In this document: positions 34,869 through 43,527 of the stretch, piece after piece | Layout: every line of letters starts with the position of its first letter | Numbering within the stretch: the stretch's first letter is position 1 | Assembly (NCBI RefSeq): GCF_018687785.1 | Contig: NZ_LTBL01000001.1 | Span: forward strand, 1,293,780-1,357,779 | Direction: 5' to 3' | DNA from: Methanovulcanius yangii | GTDB taxonomy: Archaea > Halobacteriota > Methanomicrobia > Methanomicrobiales > Methanomicrobiaceae | DNA length: 64,000 bases | Made by a program: the position numbers and the translations under genes | The notes under the pieces: generated by a model | The model's database searches: none | What the model saw: the letters and a program-made list of their open reading frames with translations, nothing else | What the model was told of the DNA's origin: nothing

Positions 34869-36724
34869 AACGGTATTTCAGTCTCGTCTCACTCGAAGAG
34901 GCACAACAGACGATTGCAGATTCATTTTCCTTTGTGCCGGGGTACAGCAGGGTCCCGCTTTCTGCAGCGGCCGGCAGGATTACCTCCGCTCCGGTCTTTG
35001 CCCGATCCTCCATCCCCCCCGTTCATCTTTCGGCGATGGACGGCATTGCCGTCAGAAGTGCCGACACCACCGGTGCTCATGAACAGCGCCCGGTCACTCT
35101 CCATGACGCCGTACGCCTCAACACCGGAAACGTCGTCCCGGAAGGATATGACGCAGTGGTGATGATAGAAGATGTGGAGATCGGAGCTGACGACACCTTC
35201 GTTATCCGAAGGGCGGCAGCACCATGGCAGCATATCCGCCCCGTCGGAGAGGACATTGCAGAGTCCGAGATGGTCATTCCCTCGAACCACCGCATCCGCG
35301 CCCATGAGATAGGAGCCCTTGCGGCGTACGGGATAACGGAGGTCGAGGTCAGGGATCTCCATGTAGGGCTCATCCCGACCGGCAGTGAACTCGTTCCCCC
35401 CGGCACCAGACCCCTCCCCGGTCAGGTTGTTGAAAGTAATATGCAGATGGCTGCGGCATATCTCCAGGAACTGGGAGCCACCCCCCGCCAGTACGGCATC
35501 GTCCCCGATGATCAGGAGGTCATCAGGGATGCCATCATGAGGGGGGTCGGGGAAAATGATATGCTTGTCATCTCAGCTGGTTCATCGAAGGGGACGCGGG
35601 ATTATACCGCCGACCTCATCGGTGAACTCGGGGAACTGATGATACATGGTGTCGCCATAAAACCGGCCAAACCGGTCATCATTGGAAAAATCGAGGACAA
35701 ACCGGTCATCGGCATGCCCGGCTACCCGCTCGCCGCATTTACCATCCTTCGCGAGGTCATCCGCCCGATGATGGACCGGTATGGCCTGCAGCCGCCCGCC
35801 CCCGAACAGTTGCAGGTGCATCTTGCAACGACCCTCGATTCGGCGGCCGGAACCGACGAGTTCGTCCTTCTCTCGGTAGGAAATGTCAATGGTCGATGGG
35901 TAGCCGTCCCCCAGTCACGGGGAGCGGGGGTCCAGATGAGTGCAGTCCGTGCCAACGCCTACCTCCGGATTCCCGCATCACGGGAAGGATTGATGGCAGG
36001 CGAGGAAGTATCGGCGTTCCTAAGCGTCCCCCGCAGGGTGGCCGGGGAATCGCTGCTTGTCACCGGCAGCCATGACCCGGCGCTGGATTACCTGGCAGAC
36101 TATCTGACCGCAGACGGCGTCCTCATGCACTCTACCCACGTCGGGAGCATGGGAGGTATTCTCGCACTCAGACAGGGAGCCTGCCATACTGCACCCATGC
36201 ATCTCCTCGGGGAAGGCGGCGAGTACAATATCCCTTATCTGAAGCGCTATCTTCCTGATGAGGAGCTCTCGCTGATCTGTGTTGCAGAGAGAGAACAGGG
36301 AGTCATCTCAAGAGACGGGCTTGGATTTGAAGACCTGGGCACTGCCCGCATCATCAACCGCCAGCGGGGCTCCGGGACCAGGGTCCTCTTCGATCATCTC
36401 CTCGGACAGAAAGGGATCGATCCCGTCTCTGTTGCCGGGTATGATCACGAGGTCACCACCCATCTCGCCGTAGCTCTCTCCGTCAGTGCAGGAGAGTGTG
36501 ACGCAGGCATTGGGGTGTACAGTGCCGCAAAGACCCTGGGACTCGCATTCAGAGCCATAGGGACGGAACGGTATGAGATGGTCTGTCGCACACGTGATGT
36601 TGAAGAAAACGAGCAGGTGGCAGGACTCCTGAAAACCATCGCATCGGAGCGGTTCCGGGAATGCCTGAAGCATCTCGGCGGATACCGGACGGAAGAGACG
36701 GGAGCTATCCGGACGGTCCCCTGA
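34862..36724 (+). CDS. moeA: MoeA fused to a periplasmic-binding-protein-like domain
   Basis: Residues 1-395 are a full MoeA (VHLSAMDGIAVRSADT near 56, VGLIPTGSELVPPGTRPLPG near 167, SAGSSKGTRDYTADL near 238). From about residue 400 comes a second domain starting VTGSHDPALDYLADYL, with GEGGEYNIPYLKRYL and INRQRGSGTRVLFD, matching the ModA/LysR-substrate-binding-like domain found fused to MoeA in many archaea and bacteria. That domain may sense or bind oxyanion or cofactor. The start overlaps the previous moeA. Confidence 0.9.
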   Translation: MVKRYFSLVSLEEAQQTIADSFSFVPGYSRVPLSAAAGRITSAPVFARSSIPPVHLSAMDGIAVRSADTTGAHEQRPVTLHDAVRLNTGNVVPEGYDAVVMIEDVEIGADDTFVIRRAAAPWQHIRPVGEDIAESEMVIPSNHRIRAHEIGALAAYGITEVEVRDLHVGLIPTGSELVPPGTRPLPGQVVESNMQMAAAYLQELGATPRQYGIVPDDQEVIRDAIMRGVGENDMLVISAGSSKGTRDYTADLIGELGELMIHGVAIKPAKPVIIGKIEDKPVIGMPGYPLAAFTILREVIRPMMDRYGLQPPAPEQLQVHLATTLDSAAGTDEFVLLSVGNVNGRWVAVPQSRGAGVQMSAVRANAYLRIPASREGLMAGEEVSAFLSVPRRVAGESLLVTGSHDPALDYLADYLTADGVLMHSTHVGSMGGILALRQGACHTAPMHLLGEGGEYNIPYLKRYLPDEELSLICVAEREQGVISRDGLGFEDLGTARIINRQRGSGTRVLFDHLLGQKGIDPVSVAGYDHEVTTHLAVALSVSAGECDAGIGVYSAAKTLGLAFRAIGTERYEMVCRTRDVEENEQVAGLLKTIASERFRECLKHLGGYRTEETGAIRTVP

Positions 36725-36779
36725 CCGGTAAGACAAGGGAAAATATATGCTCCCTTCCGGGAGCACCATTCAACACGAT

Positions 36780-37175
36780 TTATTCAGCGGGAAGGGTCTT
36801 CTTCCACCAGAGAATCTGACCGTCCTCGACCTTGAGAACTTTGAGATATTTCACCACGATGCCATCCGGAATTGCGGAGACATCTGCATCTGTCGGTACA
36901 AACAGCATCAGCGGTTCGAGTGCAATTTTTGCCTTCTTTGCTGCTGCTATCTTTGTTGCGAACTCCTCGACCTTCTTTCCCGAAACTGACGGTTCGATGA
37001 CCACTTCGACCGGATACCGCTTCGTCTGGCCAAAACGCTTGCGCCACACGACATATGGGAAGGTAACACCACCACAGTCCGGCGTTTTCTCAATCATCCA
37101 GCCTTCTTTGGGGGAAAACTGACGCTTGAGGTCACGGGAAATGTACGAGTTCATTGAATCTGTAGAAACGCCCAT
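36780..37175 (-). CDS. conserved hypothetical protein near ftr
   Basis: 131 residues with no recognised domain. It is soluble, basic in the N-terminal half (KRQFSPKEGWMIEKTPDCGG, FPYVVWRKRFGQTKRYPVEV), with a hydrophobic strand near 100 (LEPLMLFVPTDADV) and a C-terminal ILWWKKTLPAE. The alternation of Lys/Arg-rich strands could be a small nucleic-acid-binding or nuclease-like fold, but that is a guess. GAGGAGATTGGATT precedes ATG 37175, so it looks like a true gene, divergent from ftr. Confidence 0.7.
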   Translation of the reverse strand: MGVSTDSMNSYISRDLKRQFSPKEGWMIEKTPDCGGVTFPYVVWRKRFGQTKRYPVEVVIEPSVSGKKVEEFATKIAAAKKAKIALEPLMLFVPTDADVSAIPDGIVVKYLKVLKVEDGQILWWKKTLPAE

Positions 37176-37456
37176 AATCCAATCTCCTCTAAATTAACGT
37201 TCTATTTTGTGAAATTTAAATCTATTGCTATGGTTAGCACGGAGCCGGGGGACATAAAATTCGTTTTATCCCACAATCCTAAAAATACGGGAATTTGTCA
37301 GTTTTTTTAAAATACCTTCAGCTTCGCAGTCGTCCCATTCCATGCCGGAAGAAAAGACTGTCCTGCGTTATCCTCCTGACAGACGCCTTCCTAAAAAAGA
37401 AACCTTATAGTATCCCGAAACCTCACCTAAAGAATTACTGAAACGAGGTATTATTC
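37176..37456. promoter_or_regulatory. divergent promoter region of ftr and the hypothetical gene
   Basis: A+T-rich spacer of 281 bases. For ftr, CGAAACCTTATAGTA-type sequence occurs: GAAACC plus TTATAGTA at 37400-37412 gives a start near 37435 and a short leader with GAGGT before the ATG. For the minus-strand gene, GATTTAAATTT near 37225-37213 is a TATA candidate. No ORF is convincing. Confidence 0.55.
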
Positions 37457-38338
37457 ATGGAATTAAACGGAGTACTTATCGAAGACGAGTACGCAGAAGC
37501 ATTCCCCAACTGGGCATGCCGCGTCGTTATTACTGCAATCAACGAAAAGTGGGCCATCCAGGCAGCAACCGAAGCCACCGGCTTTGCAACCTCGGCCATC
37601 GGATGCCCCTGCGAAGCAGGCATCGAGCGCATTCTCGACCCCTCCGAGACTCCTGACGGACGTCCCGGTGTTGCAGTCATGTTCTTTGCCGGCGGCAAGA
37701 AGAAGCTCAAGGAGCAGGTCGTTGAGCGCCTTGCAGAGTGTGTACTGACCTCACCCACCACGGCTGTCTTCGATGGTATGCCGGAAGCTGAGGAACGCAT
37801 CGATGTCAAACTCCACTTCTTCGGCGACGGTTACGAACACAAGATCGAAGTAGGTGGCCGCAACTGCTGGGCAATCCCCATCATGAACGGCGAATACATC
37901 GGCGAAGAAGAATTTGGTATTGTCAAGGGTATTGCAGGCGGCAACTTCTTCATCATGGGCGAGAGCGTCCCCGCGGCACTCATGGCAGCAGAAGCAGCCG
38001 TTGACGCCATTGCAAAAGAGGCAGGCAGCATCTGCTCCTTCCCGGTCGTTGCATCCGGCTCGAAGGTGGGCAGCAACAAGTACAAATTCATGGTTGCAAC
38101 GACCAACGAGAAATACTGCCCAACCATCCGTGACCAGGTGGAAGACAGCAAGGTCCCCGAGGGAGTAAAGGCAGTCTACGAAATCGTCATTGACGGTGTC
38201 GACGAAGCGGCCATCAAGGCGGCGACGAAGGCAGGCATCGAGGCGGCAACCAAGATTGACGGCGTCCTTCTCATCAGTGCCGGCAACTTCGGCGGAAACC
38301 TTGGCCCATTCAAGTTTGTCCTGAAGGACATCCTCTAA
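37457..38338 (+). CDS. ftr: formylmethanofuran:tetrahydromethanopterin formyltransferase
   Basis: Second step of CO2 reduction to methane: moves the formyl group from methanofuran to H4MPT. The 293-residue product begins MELNGVLIEDEYAEAFPNW and has GCPCEAGIER near 54 and SICSFPVVASGSKVGSNKYKF near 194, all typical. It is acidic overall, as known for Ftr. RBS GAGGTATTATTC. It is monocistronic: a T8 run follows the stop. Confidence 0.96.
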   Translation: MELNGVLIEDEYAEAFPNWACRVVITAINEKWAIQAATEATGFATSAIGCPCEAGIERILDPSETPDGRPGVAVMFFAGGKKKLKEQVVERLAECVLTSPTTAVFDGMPEAEERIDVKLHFFGDGYEHKIEVGGRNCWAIPIMNGEYIGEEEFGIVKGIAGGNFFIMGESVPAALMAAEAAVDAIAKEAGSICSFPVVASGSKVGSNKYKFMVATTNEKYCPTIRDQVEDSKVPEGVKAVYEIVIDGVDEAAIKAATKAGIEAATKIDGVLLISAGNFGGNLGPFKFVLKDIL

Positions 38339-38350
38339 TCTTTTTTTTAT
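38339..38350 (+). terminator. U-tract terminator after ftr
   Basis: Eight consecutive T residues at 38341-38348, immediately after the ftr stop. Confidence 0.6.
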
Positions 38351-38391
38351 CACGCCCATGCGGCATGTTTTGCAGAGGTCACGAACGAATT

Positions 38392-38402
38392 GTTAAATAT
38401 CT
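38392..38402 (+). promoter_or_regulatory. TATA box of the coenzyme B operon
   Basis: TTAAATATC at 38393-38401 places a start near 38422, about 24 bases ahead of ATG 38446, whose site GGTGA lies seven bases upstream of the codon. Confidence 0.5.
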
Positions 38403-38445
38403 TGTTGCCGATATTCCTGTTAACGAAAATTTCGGTGACGAAAAT

Positions 38446-39402
38446 ATGGTTGTACTGACCCCGGAAGAAGTCAAAGAGAGATTCGGGCCCCTTTTTTCAC
38501 GGCGGCTCCTGGTAATGGTCGATGAACGTGCACAACTTGCTGAGATCATCGAAGAGTGCCGTCACCGGGGTTCCATAGAATGGGATGTGATGAACAGGAA
38601 TCGTGCCGGCGGAGCGGTCAGGAAGATCACCGTGGAAGGCTCGACAATGACGATCACCGCAAAACTGGGTACCCATGCGGCCCACTTTGGTGCGGCGGAT
38701 GCAGAGATCGGCGGACAGGCCCTCGAAGGGGTCGAGGTTGACGGTGACGAGGTCATCACGCGCTGGGCAGGTATCGCCGGCGCCGGCGTGGGAGTTGCCG
38801 CATGCCTTCCCCAGGCGCCGGGTGTCCTTCGCACCGAATATGCAAGCGAAGAGGACCTGAAAGTCGGCGGAGCCCGTGCCAACCGTGCCAACATCATCCT
38901 CCCCCGCTATGAAAAGGTCACCATCGGCATCGACGACACCGACACGAAGGAGGAGGGGGCCACATGGGTGCTTGCAAGCAAATGTGCGGAGGCATGCACC
39001 ATCCCGGGCGTCGAATACCTGAATATGCGCCTGATCCAGCTCAACCCGAAGGTTCCGAACAAAACGACGAACTGTGTCGGCTCTGCCCTCAACTTTGCGG
39101 TCCGCCCGGAGGCCGTCGATGACCTCTGCGCCTTTGTGCGTGATTTCATCCAGGAAAATTCGGTCAGCAGCGACACCGGGATCGCTGTTTACCGGGGAAT
39201 CGAGCTGCCGTTCGAGTCCTCAATAAAGAAACGCGTGAAGACGGAGGTCCTCACCAAGGATGTCTGCGAGGAGGAGGCGGCACGCCTCGGGATTACATAT
39301 ATCGACACATGCGGCGGTAAGGGGCGTATCGGAGCACTCGGAGCAGTACTCTGGGCAAATGAAGGAATCGAAGCGGCAGGCCTCTATGGAGAACATCTCT
39401 GA
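38446..39402 (+). CDS. methanogenesis marker protein 11-like protein (TiaS-related), paralogue 1
   Basis: The 318-residue product (start MVVLTPEEVKERFG at 38446, RBS GGTGA) has the TiaS/DUF1743-type core: TIGIDDTDTKEEGATW near 164, then NMRLIQLNPKVPNKTTNCVG near 193. TiaS uses ATP to activate a cytidine carbonyl and attach agmatine; this protein lacks the OB-fold and zinc ribbon of true TiaS. It opens a nine-gene overlapping operon with the aks genes, so a role in coenzyme B synthesis is more likely than tRNA modification. Which paralogue is the reference Mmp11 is not certain. Confidence 0.78.
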   Translation: MVVLTPEEVKERFGPLFSRRLLVMVDERAQLAEIIEECRHRGSIEWDVMNRNRAGGAVRKITVEGSTMTITAKLGTHAAHFGAADAEIGGQALEGVEVDGDEVITRWAGIAGAGVGVAACLPQAPGVLRTEYASEEDLKVGGARANRANIILPRYEKVTIGIDDTDTKEEGATWVLASKCAEACTIPGVEYLNMRLIQLNPKVPNKTTNCVGSALNFAVRPEAVDDLCAFVRDFIQENSVSSDTGIAVYRGIELPFESSIKKRVKTEVLTKDVCEEEAARLGITYIDTCGGKGRIGALGAVLWANEGIEAAGLYGEHL

Positions 39403-40276
39403 ACCATATGCGATATCCTACCCCGACATCACGGCGGTTGCGGACAGCGAAGGCACCGCGGTTGAACTTATCGAGACATTCGACTGTGTAGGCGGCGCCC
39501 TCTGGGCGGGCCATCACTACCGGAAAAGCCCCCTCGTCCGCGACATCAGGGTTCTTGGGAATACGCAGCGTTTTCTCCTCGATACAGGGTGTGTCGACCT
39601 CGAACTGGTGGGATCACACTTTCCTGCGGGAATCAGCGCGGTCGAGGTCACCGAGGATACCATCGGGATCTCCTACCGCGGCATGGGAGGCGGCGGCGTG
39701 GGTGCAAGTGTCTGCCGGGCAACGGCTCACGGTGTCCTGCGGGCGGATACCGATCCATCGGGCGGAGGACGTGAGGCTGGTTCGCGGATCTGGCTGCCCA
39801 GAAGGGAGCGGGTGGTAATCGGCATCGACGATACGGACACCCCCGAGGAGGGAGCCACATGGACCCTCGCTCATAACATTTCCCGGGCGGTGGAGGATAA
39901 GGCGACACGCTACCTCTCGCACACGATTGTTCAGCTCTTCCCGGTCCCGTACAGGACGAAAAACTGTGTCGGACTCGCATGCGAATTTGCCACCACCGAT
40001 GCGGAGGGCCTCATCACCCGGTTTGCCGCTCTTCTTGAGAAGTACACCCTCTCGGAGGATACCGGAATGGCTGCATTCCGGGGATTTGATCCGGCCCCGC
40101 TTCGCCCCTTCGGATGGGCAGTCAAGAGGGGAGAGGTATCACGCAGCGACCTCGACGCCATCCGTCCGCTTCTCGATATCCGGATGGAGGGGAGAGGGAT
40201 CATCGGCGCGGCGGCGGCCATTCCGTTTGCCACCCGCTATAAGGAGGCACTTGAACTATGCACTGGAGACGGCTAA
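39386..40276 (+). CDS. methanogenesis marker protein 11-like protein (TiaS-related), paralogue 2
   Basis: 296 residues from ATG 39386 (MENISEPYAISYPDITAV). It keeps the same core as the gene before it: VIGIDDTDTPEEGATW near 152, HTIVQLFPVPYRTKNCVGLA near 180, and SEDTGMAAFRG near 225. The two proteins align over most of their length, so they are an ancient tandem duplication and could form a heterodimer. The first 16 bases overlap paralogue 1, and the end overlaps the radical SAM gene by 19 bases. Confidence 0.78.
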   Translation: MENISEPYAISYPDITAVADSEGTAVELIETFDCVGGALWAGHHYRKSPLVRDIRVLGNTQRFLLDTGCVDLELVGSHFPAGISAVEVTEDTIGISYRGMGGGGVGASVCRATAHGVLRADTDPSGGGREAGSRIWLPRRERVVIGIDDTDTPEEGATWTLAHNISRAVEDKATRYLSHTIVQLFPVPYRTKNCVGLACEFATTDAEGLITRFAALLEKYTLSEDTGMAAFRGFDPAPLRPFGWAVKRGEVSRSDLDAIRPLLDIRMEGRGIIGAAAAIPFATRYKEALELCTGDG

Positions 40277-41223
40277 AGGCCGAAATACTTGCACATGGCG
40301 GCGCACGCCCGGAAGGCGTGCCGGACCGGTGGAGAGACCGGTCGACTGCAGGTCCCGGTGCCCGGGGACCTGGAAGCTATTTTTTTGCCACCGATGCCGG
40401 ACGGGTCCGGGTGGCAGTCAATCCCGACAGTCCGTTATCCCTGAAGGTCGCCGATGACGGAACGGCGGTGATCACCGGGCCGGACATGCAGGTGAAGGGA
40501 TGGCTGGAGAAGGTCGCCCTTCACTGTCCCCGGCAGGCCTATATCACCCTCTCGGAGGGGTGCATCTTCGGGTGCAGGTATTGTGCTGTCCCGTCGGGGC
40601 CCGGTCGCTACAAGACCGCCGACGACGTCGAGACGCTCGTCAGAACCGTCCTCGACCGGATTGATGCCATATCGATTACGAGCGGGGTGCTCGGCTCCGT
40701 CGCAGCGGACGAGGCACGTGCGCTTGTGGTTGTCGAACGGGTGATGCAGTTTGGCATCCCGGTCGGAGTCTCCATTTACCCGACGCGGGAGACACCGCGA
40801 CGCCTCCATGACCTGGGGGTGGCCGAGGTGAAATTCAATGTGGAGACTGCAACAGCCGATCTCTTCGCTGAGATGTGCCCCGGACTGGAGTATGAACTGA
40901 TCTGGGAGGTCCTGAGAGAGTCCGTCGCTCTCTTTGGAAGGAACCGGGTCTTCTCCAATGTGATCCTGGGTCTCGGAGAGACCGACGACGAGATGGCGGC
41001 ATGCATCCGCCGCCTGACGGAGATGGGAGTCATCCCGGTGATCCGCCCCCTGACGCCGGCGGCCGGGGTGGCCCACCTCCCCCGCCCCGGTGCGGACCGC
41101 ATCCTGCATATAGCTGATATCCAGGAAGAGGCGCTCGCACAGGCGGGTCTCGACCCTTCACAGGCACGGACGATGTGTTCGGCATGTACCGGGTGCGACC
41201 TGGTACCGGGGGTGGATCTGTGA
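40258..41223 (+). CDS. radical SAM protein, biotin-synthase-related
   Basis: The 321-residue product has a standard CIFGCRYC cluster motif (CxxxCxxC, about residues 102-109) that binds a [4Fe-4S] cluster and SAM, followed by SITSGVLGS, a substrate region FNVETATADLFAEMCPGLEYE and ILGLGETDDEMAACIRRL. It ends in a Cys-rich tail, CSACTGCDL, which could hold a second cluster, as sulfur-inserting radical SAM enzymes do. It resembles biotin-synthase-related proteins and not Mmp10. Sitting between Mmp11-like and aks genes, it is a candidate for thiol introduction in coenzyme B synthesis. Confidence 0.8.
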   Translation: MHWRRLKAEILAHGGARPEGVPDRWRDRSTAGPGARGPGSYFFATDAGRVRVAVNPDSPLSLKVADDGTAVITGPDMQVKGWLEKVALHCPRQAYITLSEGCIFGCRYCAVPSGPGRYKTADDVETLVRTVLDRIDAISITSGVLGSVAADEARALVVVERVMQFGIPVGVSIYPTRETPRRLHDLGVAEVKFNVETATADLFAEMCPGLEYELIWEVLRESVALFGRNRVFSNVILGLGETDDEMAACIRRLTEMGVIPVIRPLTPAAGVAHLPRPGADRILHIADIQEEALAQAGLDPSQARTMCSACTGCDLVPGVDL

Positions 41224-42407
41224 ACGGCGAAGCGACACTCTCACGGGCGCTCAATGCCGCAGCGGACCGGTGGTATGCGGTGCCGGGCTACCCGGTTACC
41301 GGGATTGCGGATGCCTGTCGGGCCGAGATTACGGTAAACGAGAAGGTCGCCCTCGAATACGCACTCGGGGACTCGCTCTCCGGCAGGCGGGCTGCCGTCA
41401 TCATGAAAAACGTGGGGCTGAATGCCTGTGCCGATACGCTCGTTGCTGCAGCGGTGGAGGGAACCCGTGCAGGGGTGGTCATCCTCGCCGGTGACGATGA
41501 GGAGGTGAGTGGATCCCAGCATGCCCAGGACTCCCGCTGCTACGGCAAGGTGGCGGGAGTCCCGGTCTTCTCCCCCCGCCCGGATGAGTTTGGTGAGGCG
41601 GTTGAGACGGCATTTCGTGCCTCTGAGATGTTTTCCCGGCCTGCGATCCTCCGCATCGCCTCAGGGATGCTCACCCGGCCCGCGGGCGGGGTTCCGCTCG
41701 AACGAAAGGGCATCAAAAAACCACGTCCCGACGACCGGGGGCTCACCATGCGGGGTCGCTCAGAAGCGGCAGAATACCGGCGGATGGAGATGTGCATCTG
41801 GGCGTCATCCTCTGCCCCCCGCTATATCACCTACCCTCCAAAGGTCGGCAGTGAGAGCGGATGCACCACCATCGATATCAGCGGAGATCCGCCACAGACC
41901 GTCCACACACGCGGCTATGCCCGCACCTTCTGTCATGACTGTCCGTTTCTGCCGGTGCTGGGGCTGATGCGCGAGAGGGAGATCCTCCCCGTCTGCGACA
42001 TCGGATGCGCCGTCCTTGCCAAAAATCCCCCCTATTCCCTCTGCGCCGCAAGCTATTCACTCGGCTCATCCCCCGCTGTGGCGGCAACGAGCACCGGCAC
42101 TGCCCTTACCGGCGATTATGCCCTCCTCCATTCGGGCATCAACGCCCTCATCGATATTGCCGAAAAGGAGAGGGACCTCCTGCTGGTGGTTCTTGCCAAC
42201 GGGACGATGGGGATGACCGGCGGCCAAAGAACACCCGATATCCTGCCATATCTTTCATGGGCAGACCCGATCGTCTGCGCGGCGGACGATATCGCCCGTA
42301 TCGAAGAACAGCTACTTTCTGAGAAGGCTTCCCGGAAGGGGCTGCGTATCATCTGTATTGTGGGGGAGTGTCCCCCAGGAGCACATCATGAAACCGTGGA
42401 ATGTTGA
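41220..42407 (+). CDS. IorA-like thiamine-diphosphate enzyme without ferredoxin domain
   Basis: 395 residues from GTG 41220 (VNGEATLSRALNAAADR), overlapping the radical SAM stop as GTGA. The N-terminal half is a pyrimidine-binding domain with VNEKVALEYALGDSLSG near 36; the C-terminal half matches the diphosphate-binding part of indolepyruvate oxidoreductase alpha: CDIGC, GDYALLHSGINALIDIA and LLVVLANGTMGMTGGQ. The ferredoxin domain of IorA is absent and no IorB lies nearby, so a non-oxidative 2-oxoacid decarboxylase is plausible. Directly before aksA, 2-oxosuberate is the obvious candidate substrate (inference). Confidence 0.78.
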   Translation: MNGEATLSRALNAAADRWYAVPGYPVTGIADACRAEITVNEKVALEYALGDSLSGRRAAVIMKNVGLNACADTLVAAAVEGTRAGVVILAGDDEEVSGSQHAQDSRCYGKVAGVPVFSPRPDEFGEAVETAFRASEMFSRPAILRIASGMLTRPAGGVPLERKGIKKPRPDDRGLTMRGRSEAAEYRRMEMCIWASSSAPRYITYPPKVGSESGCTTIDISGDPPQTVHTRGYARTFCHDCPFLPVLGLMREREILPVCDIGCAVLAKNPPYSLCAASYSLGSSPAVAATSTGTALTGDYALLHSGINALIDIAEKERDLLLVVLANGTMGMTGGQRTPDILPYLSWADPIVCAADDIARIEEQLLSEKASRKGLRIICIVGECPPGAHHETVEC

Positions 42408-43527
42408 GATCTGTGATGTAACACTGCGAGACGGGGAGCAGACTCCCGGCGTCTCCTTCACCTGCGAAGAGAAGATGGAGATCGCTGCGCAGATAGATGC
42501 CATCGGCGTCGAGGTCATCGAGGCAGGCTTTCCTGTCGTATCGGAGAACGAAAAGGCATGCGTCCGTGCGGTCTGCAACATGGGACTCGACGCCCGTGTC
42601 TGCTGCCTCTCCCGGGCACTGAAGCAGGATGTGGATGCGGCCATCGACTGCGGCGTCGATCTCGTCAGTATCTTCTTTGCCACATCGGACCGTCACATCC
42701 GGGTCAAATACCGGTGCTCGCGAGAGGAGATGACGGACCAGGCCCTCGGCATGATCGATTATGCCCATGACCACGGCATCGCCGTCAGGTTTGCCGCTGA
42801 GGACGCTTCACGAACGGATATCGATGTCCTGAAGGATCTGTATCTCCGGGGTGCGGAGCACGGAGCGGAATACTCCGGGTTTGCCGATACGGTGGGATAT
42901 CTCACCCCTCTCGAAATGGAAGCGGCCATGCGTGACATCTGTTCCGTCGTCCCGAACAAGGTCGCAGTGCACTGCCACAATGACATGGGGTGTGCCGCTG
43001 CAAATACCATCACCGCGGCGGCGTGCGGGGCATTCCAGCTGCATACAACCGTCAACGGGATTGGCGAACGGGCCGGAAACGCCCCGCTCGAGGAGATACT
43101 GGTCGCCCTCAGGATGAAGGGGGGCATCGATCGCTACGATCTCACCGGCATCCCCTTCCTCTCCGAGTTGGTCCAGGACCATTCGGGCATCAGGATGATG
43201 GCGACAAAACCGGTCGTCGGCAGGAACGTGTTCTCGCATGAAAGCGGCATCCATATCGCCGCCATACTCGAAGACCCGGAGACATACGAATACATCCTCC
43301 CCGAGCATGTCGGACGCCACCGCCAGTTCATTCTCGGGAAACACACCGGAAGAAAAGGGCTCGAGCACATCCTGCAGAAAACCGGTACCGAACTCACCCC
43401 CGAACAGATCGGCTGGGTCCTCAACCGCGTCAAGGAGATATCGGAAGGAAAGTGTGCGGTCACCCAGGATGTCCTCCTCAGGGTCATCGAAAAAGCGCAG
43501 GAGGGCACCGATGACGACACTTGCTGA
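42388..43527 (+). CDS. aksA: (R)-homocitrate synthase family, AksA
   Basis: Condenses acetyl-CoA with 2-oxoglutarate, and then with its longer homologues, on the way to 2-oxosuberate. The 379-residue product starts MKPWNVEICDVTLRDGEQTPG and has HCHNDMGCAAANT near 200 and NGIGERAGNAPLEE near 225, the signatures of the LeuA/NifV family. RBS GGAGCACATC. It overlaps the IorA-like gene by 20 bases and aksD by 17. The operon context separates it from isopropylmalate or citramalate synthases. Confidence 0.9.
   Translation: MKPWNVEICDVTLRDGEQTPGVSFTCEEKMEIAAQIDAIGVEVIEAGFPVVSENEKACVRAVCNMGLDARVCCLSRALKQDVDAAIDCGVDLVSIFFATSDRHIRVKYRCSREEMTDQALGMIDYAHDHGIAVRFAAEDASRTDIDVLKDLYLRGAEHGAEYSGFADTVGYLTPLEMEAAMRDICSVVPNKVAVHCHNDMGCAAANTITAAACGAFQLHTTVNGIGERAGNAPLEEILVALRMKGGIDRYDLTGIPFLSELVQDHSGIRMMATKPVVGRNVFSHESGIHIAAILEDPETYEYILPEHVGRHRQFILGKHTGRKGLEHILQKTGTELTPEQIGWVLNRVKEISEGKCAVTQDVLLRVIEKAQEGTDDDTC

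Noticed and set aside
40258-41223. Assignment of the radical SAM gene as Mmp10 (MCR arginine methylase)
   Set aside because: Its N-terminus and cluster context (CIFGCRYC near residue 102, with a preceding 100-residue domain) do not match the Mmp10 pattern I know, in which the cluster motif is close to the N-terminus.
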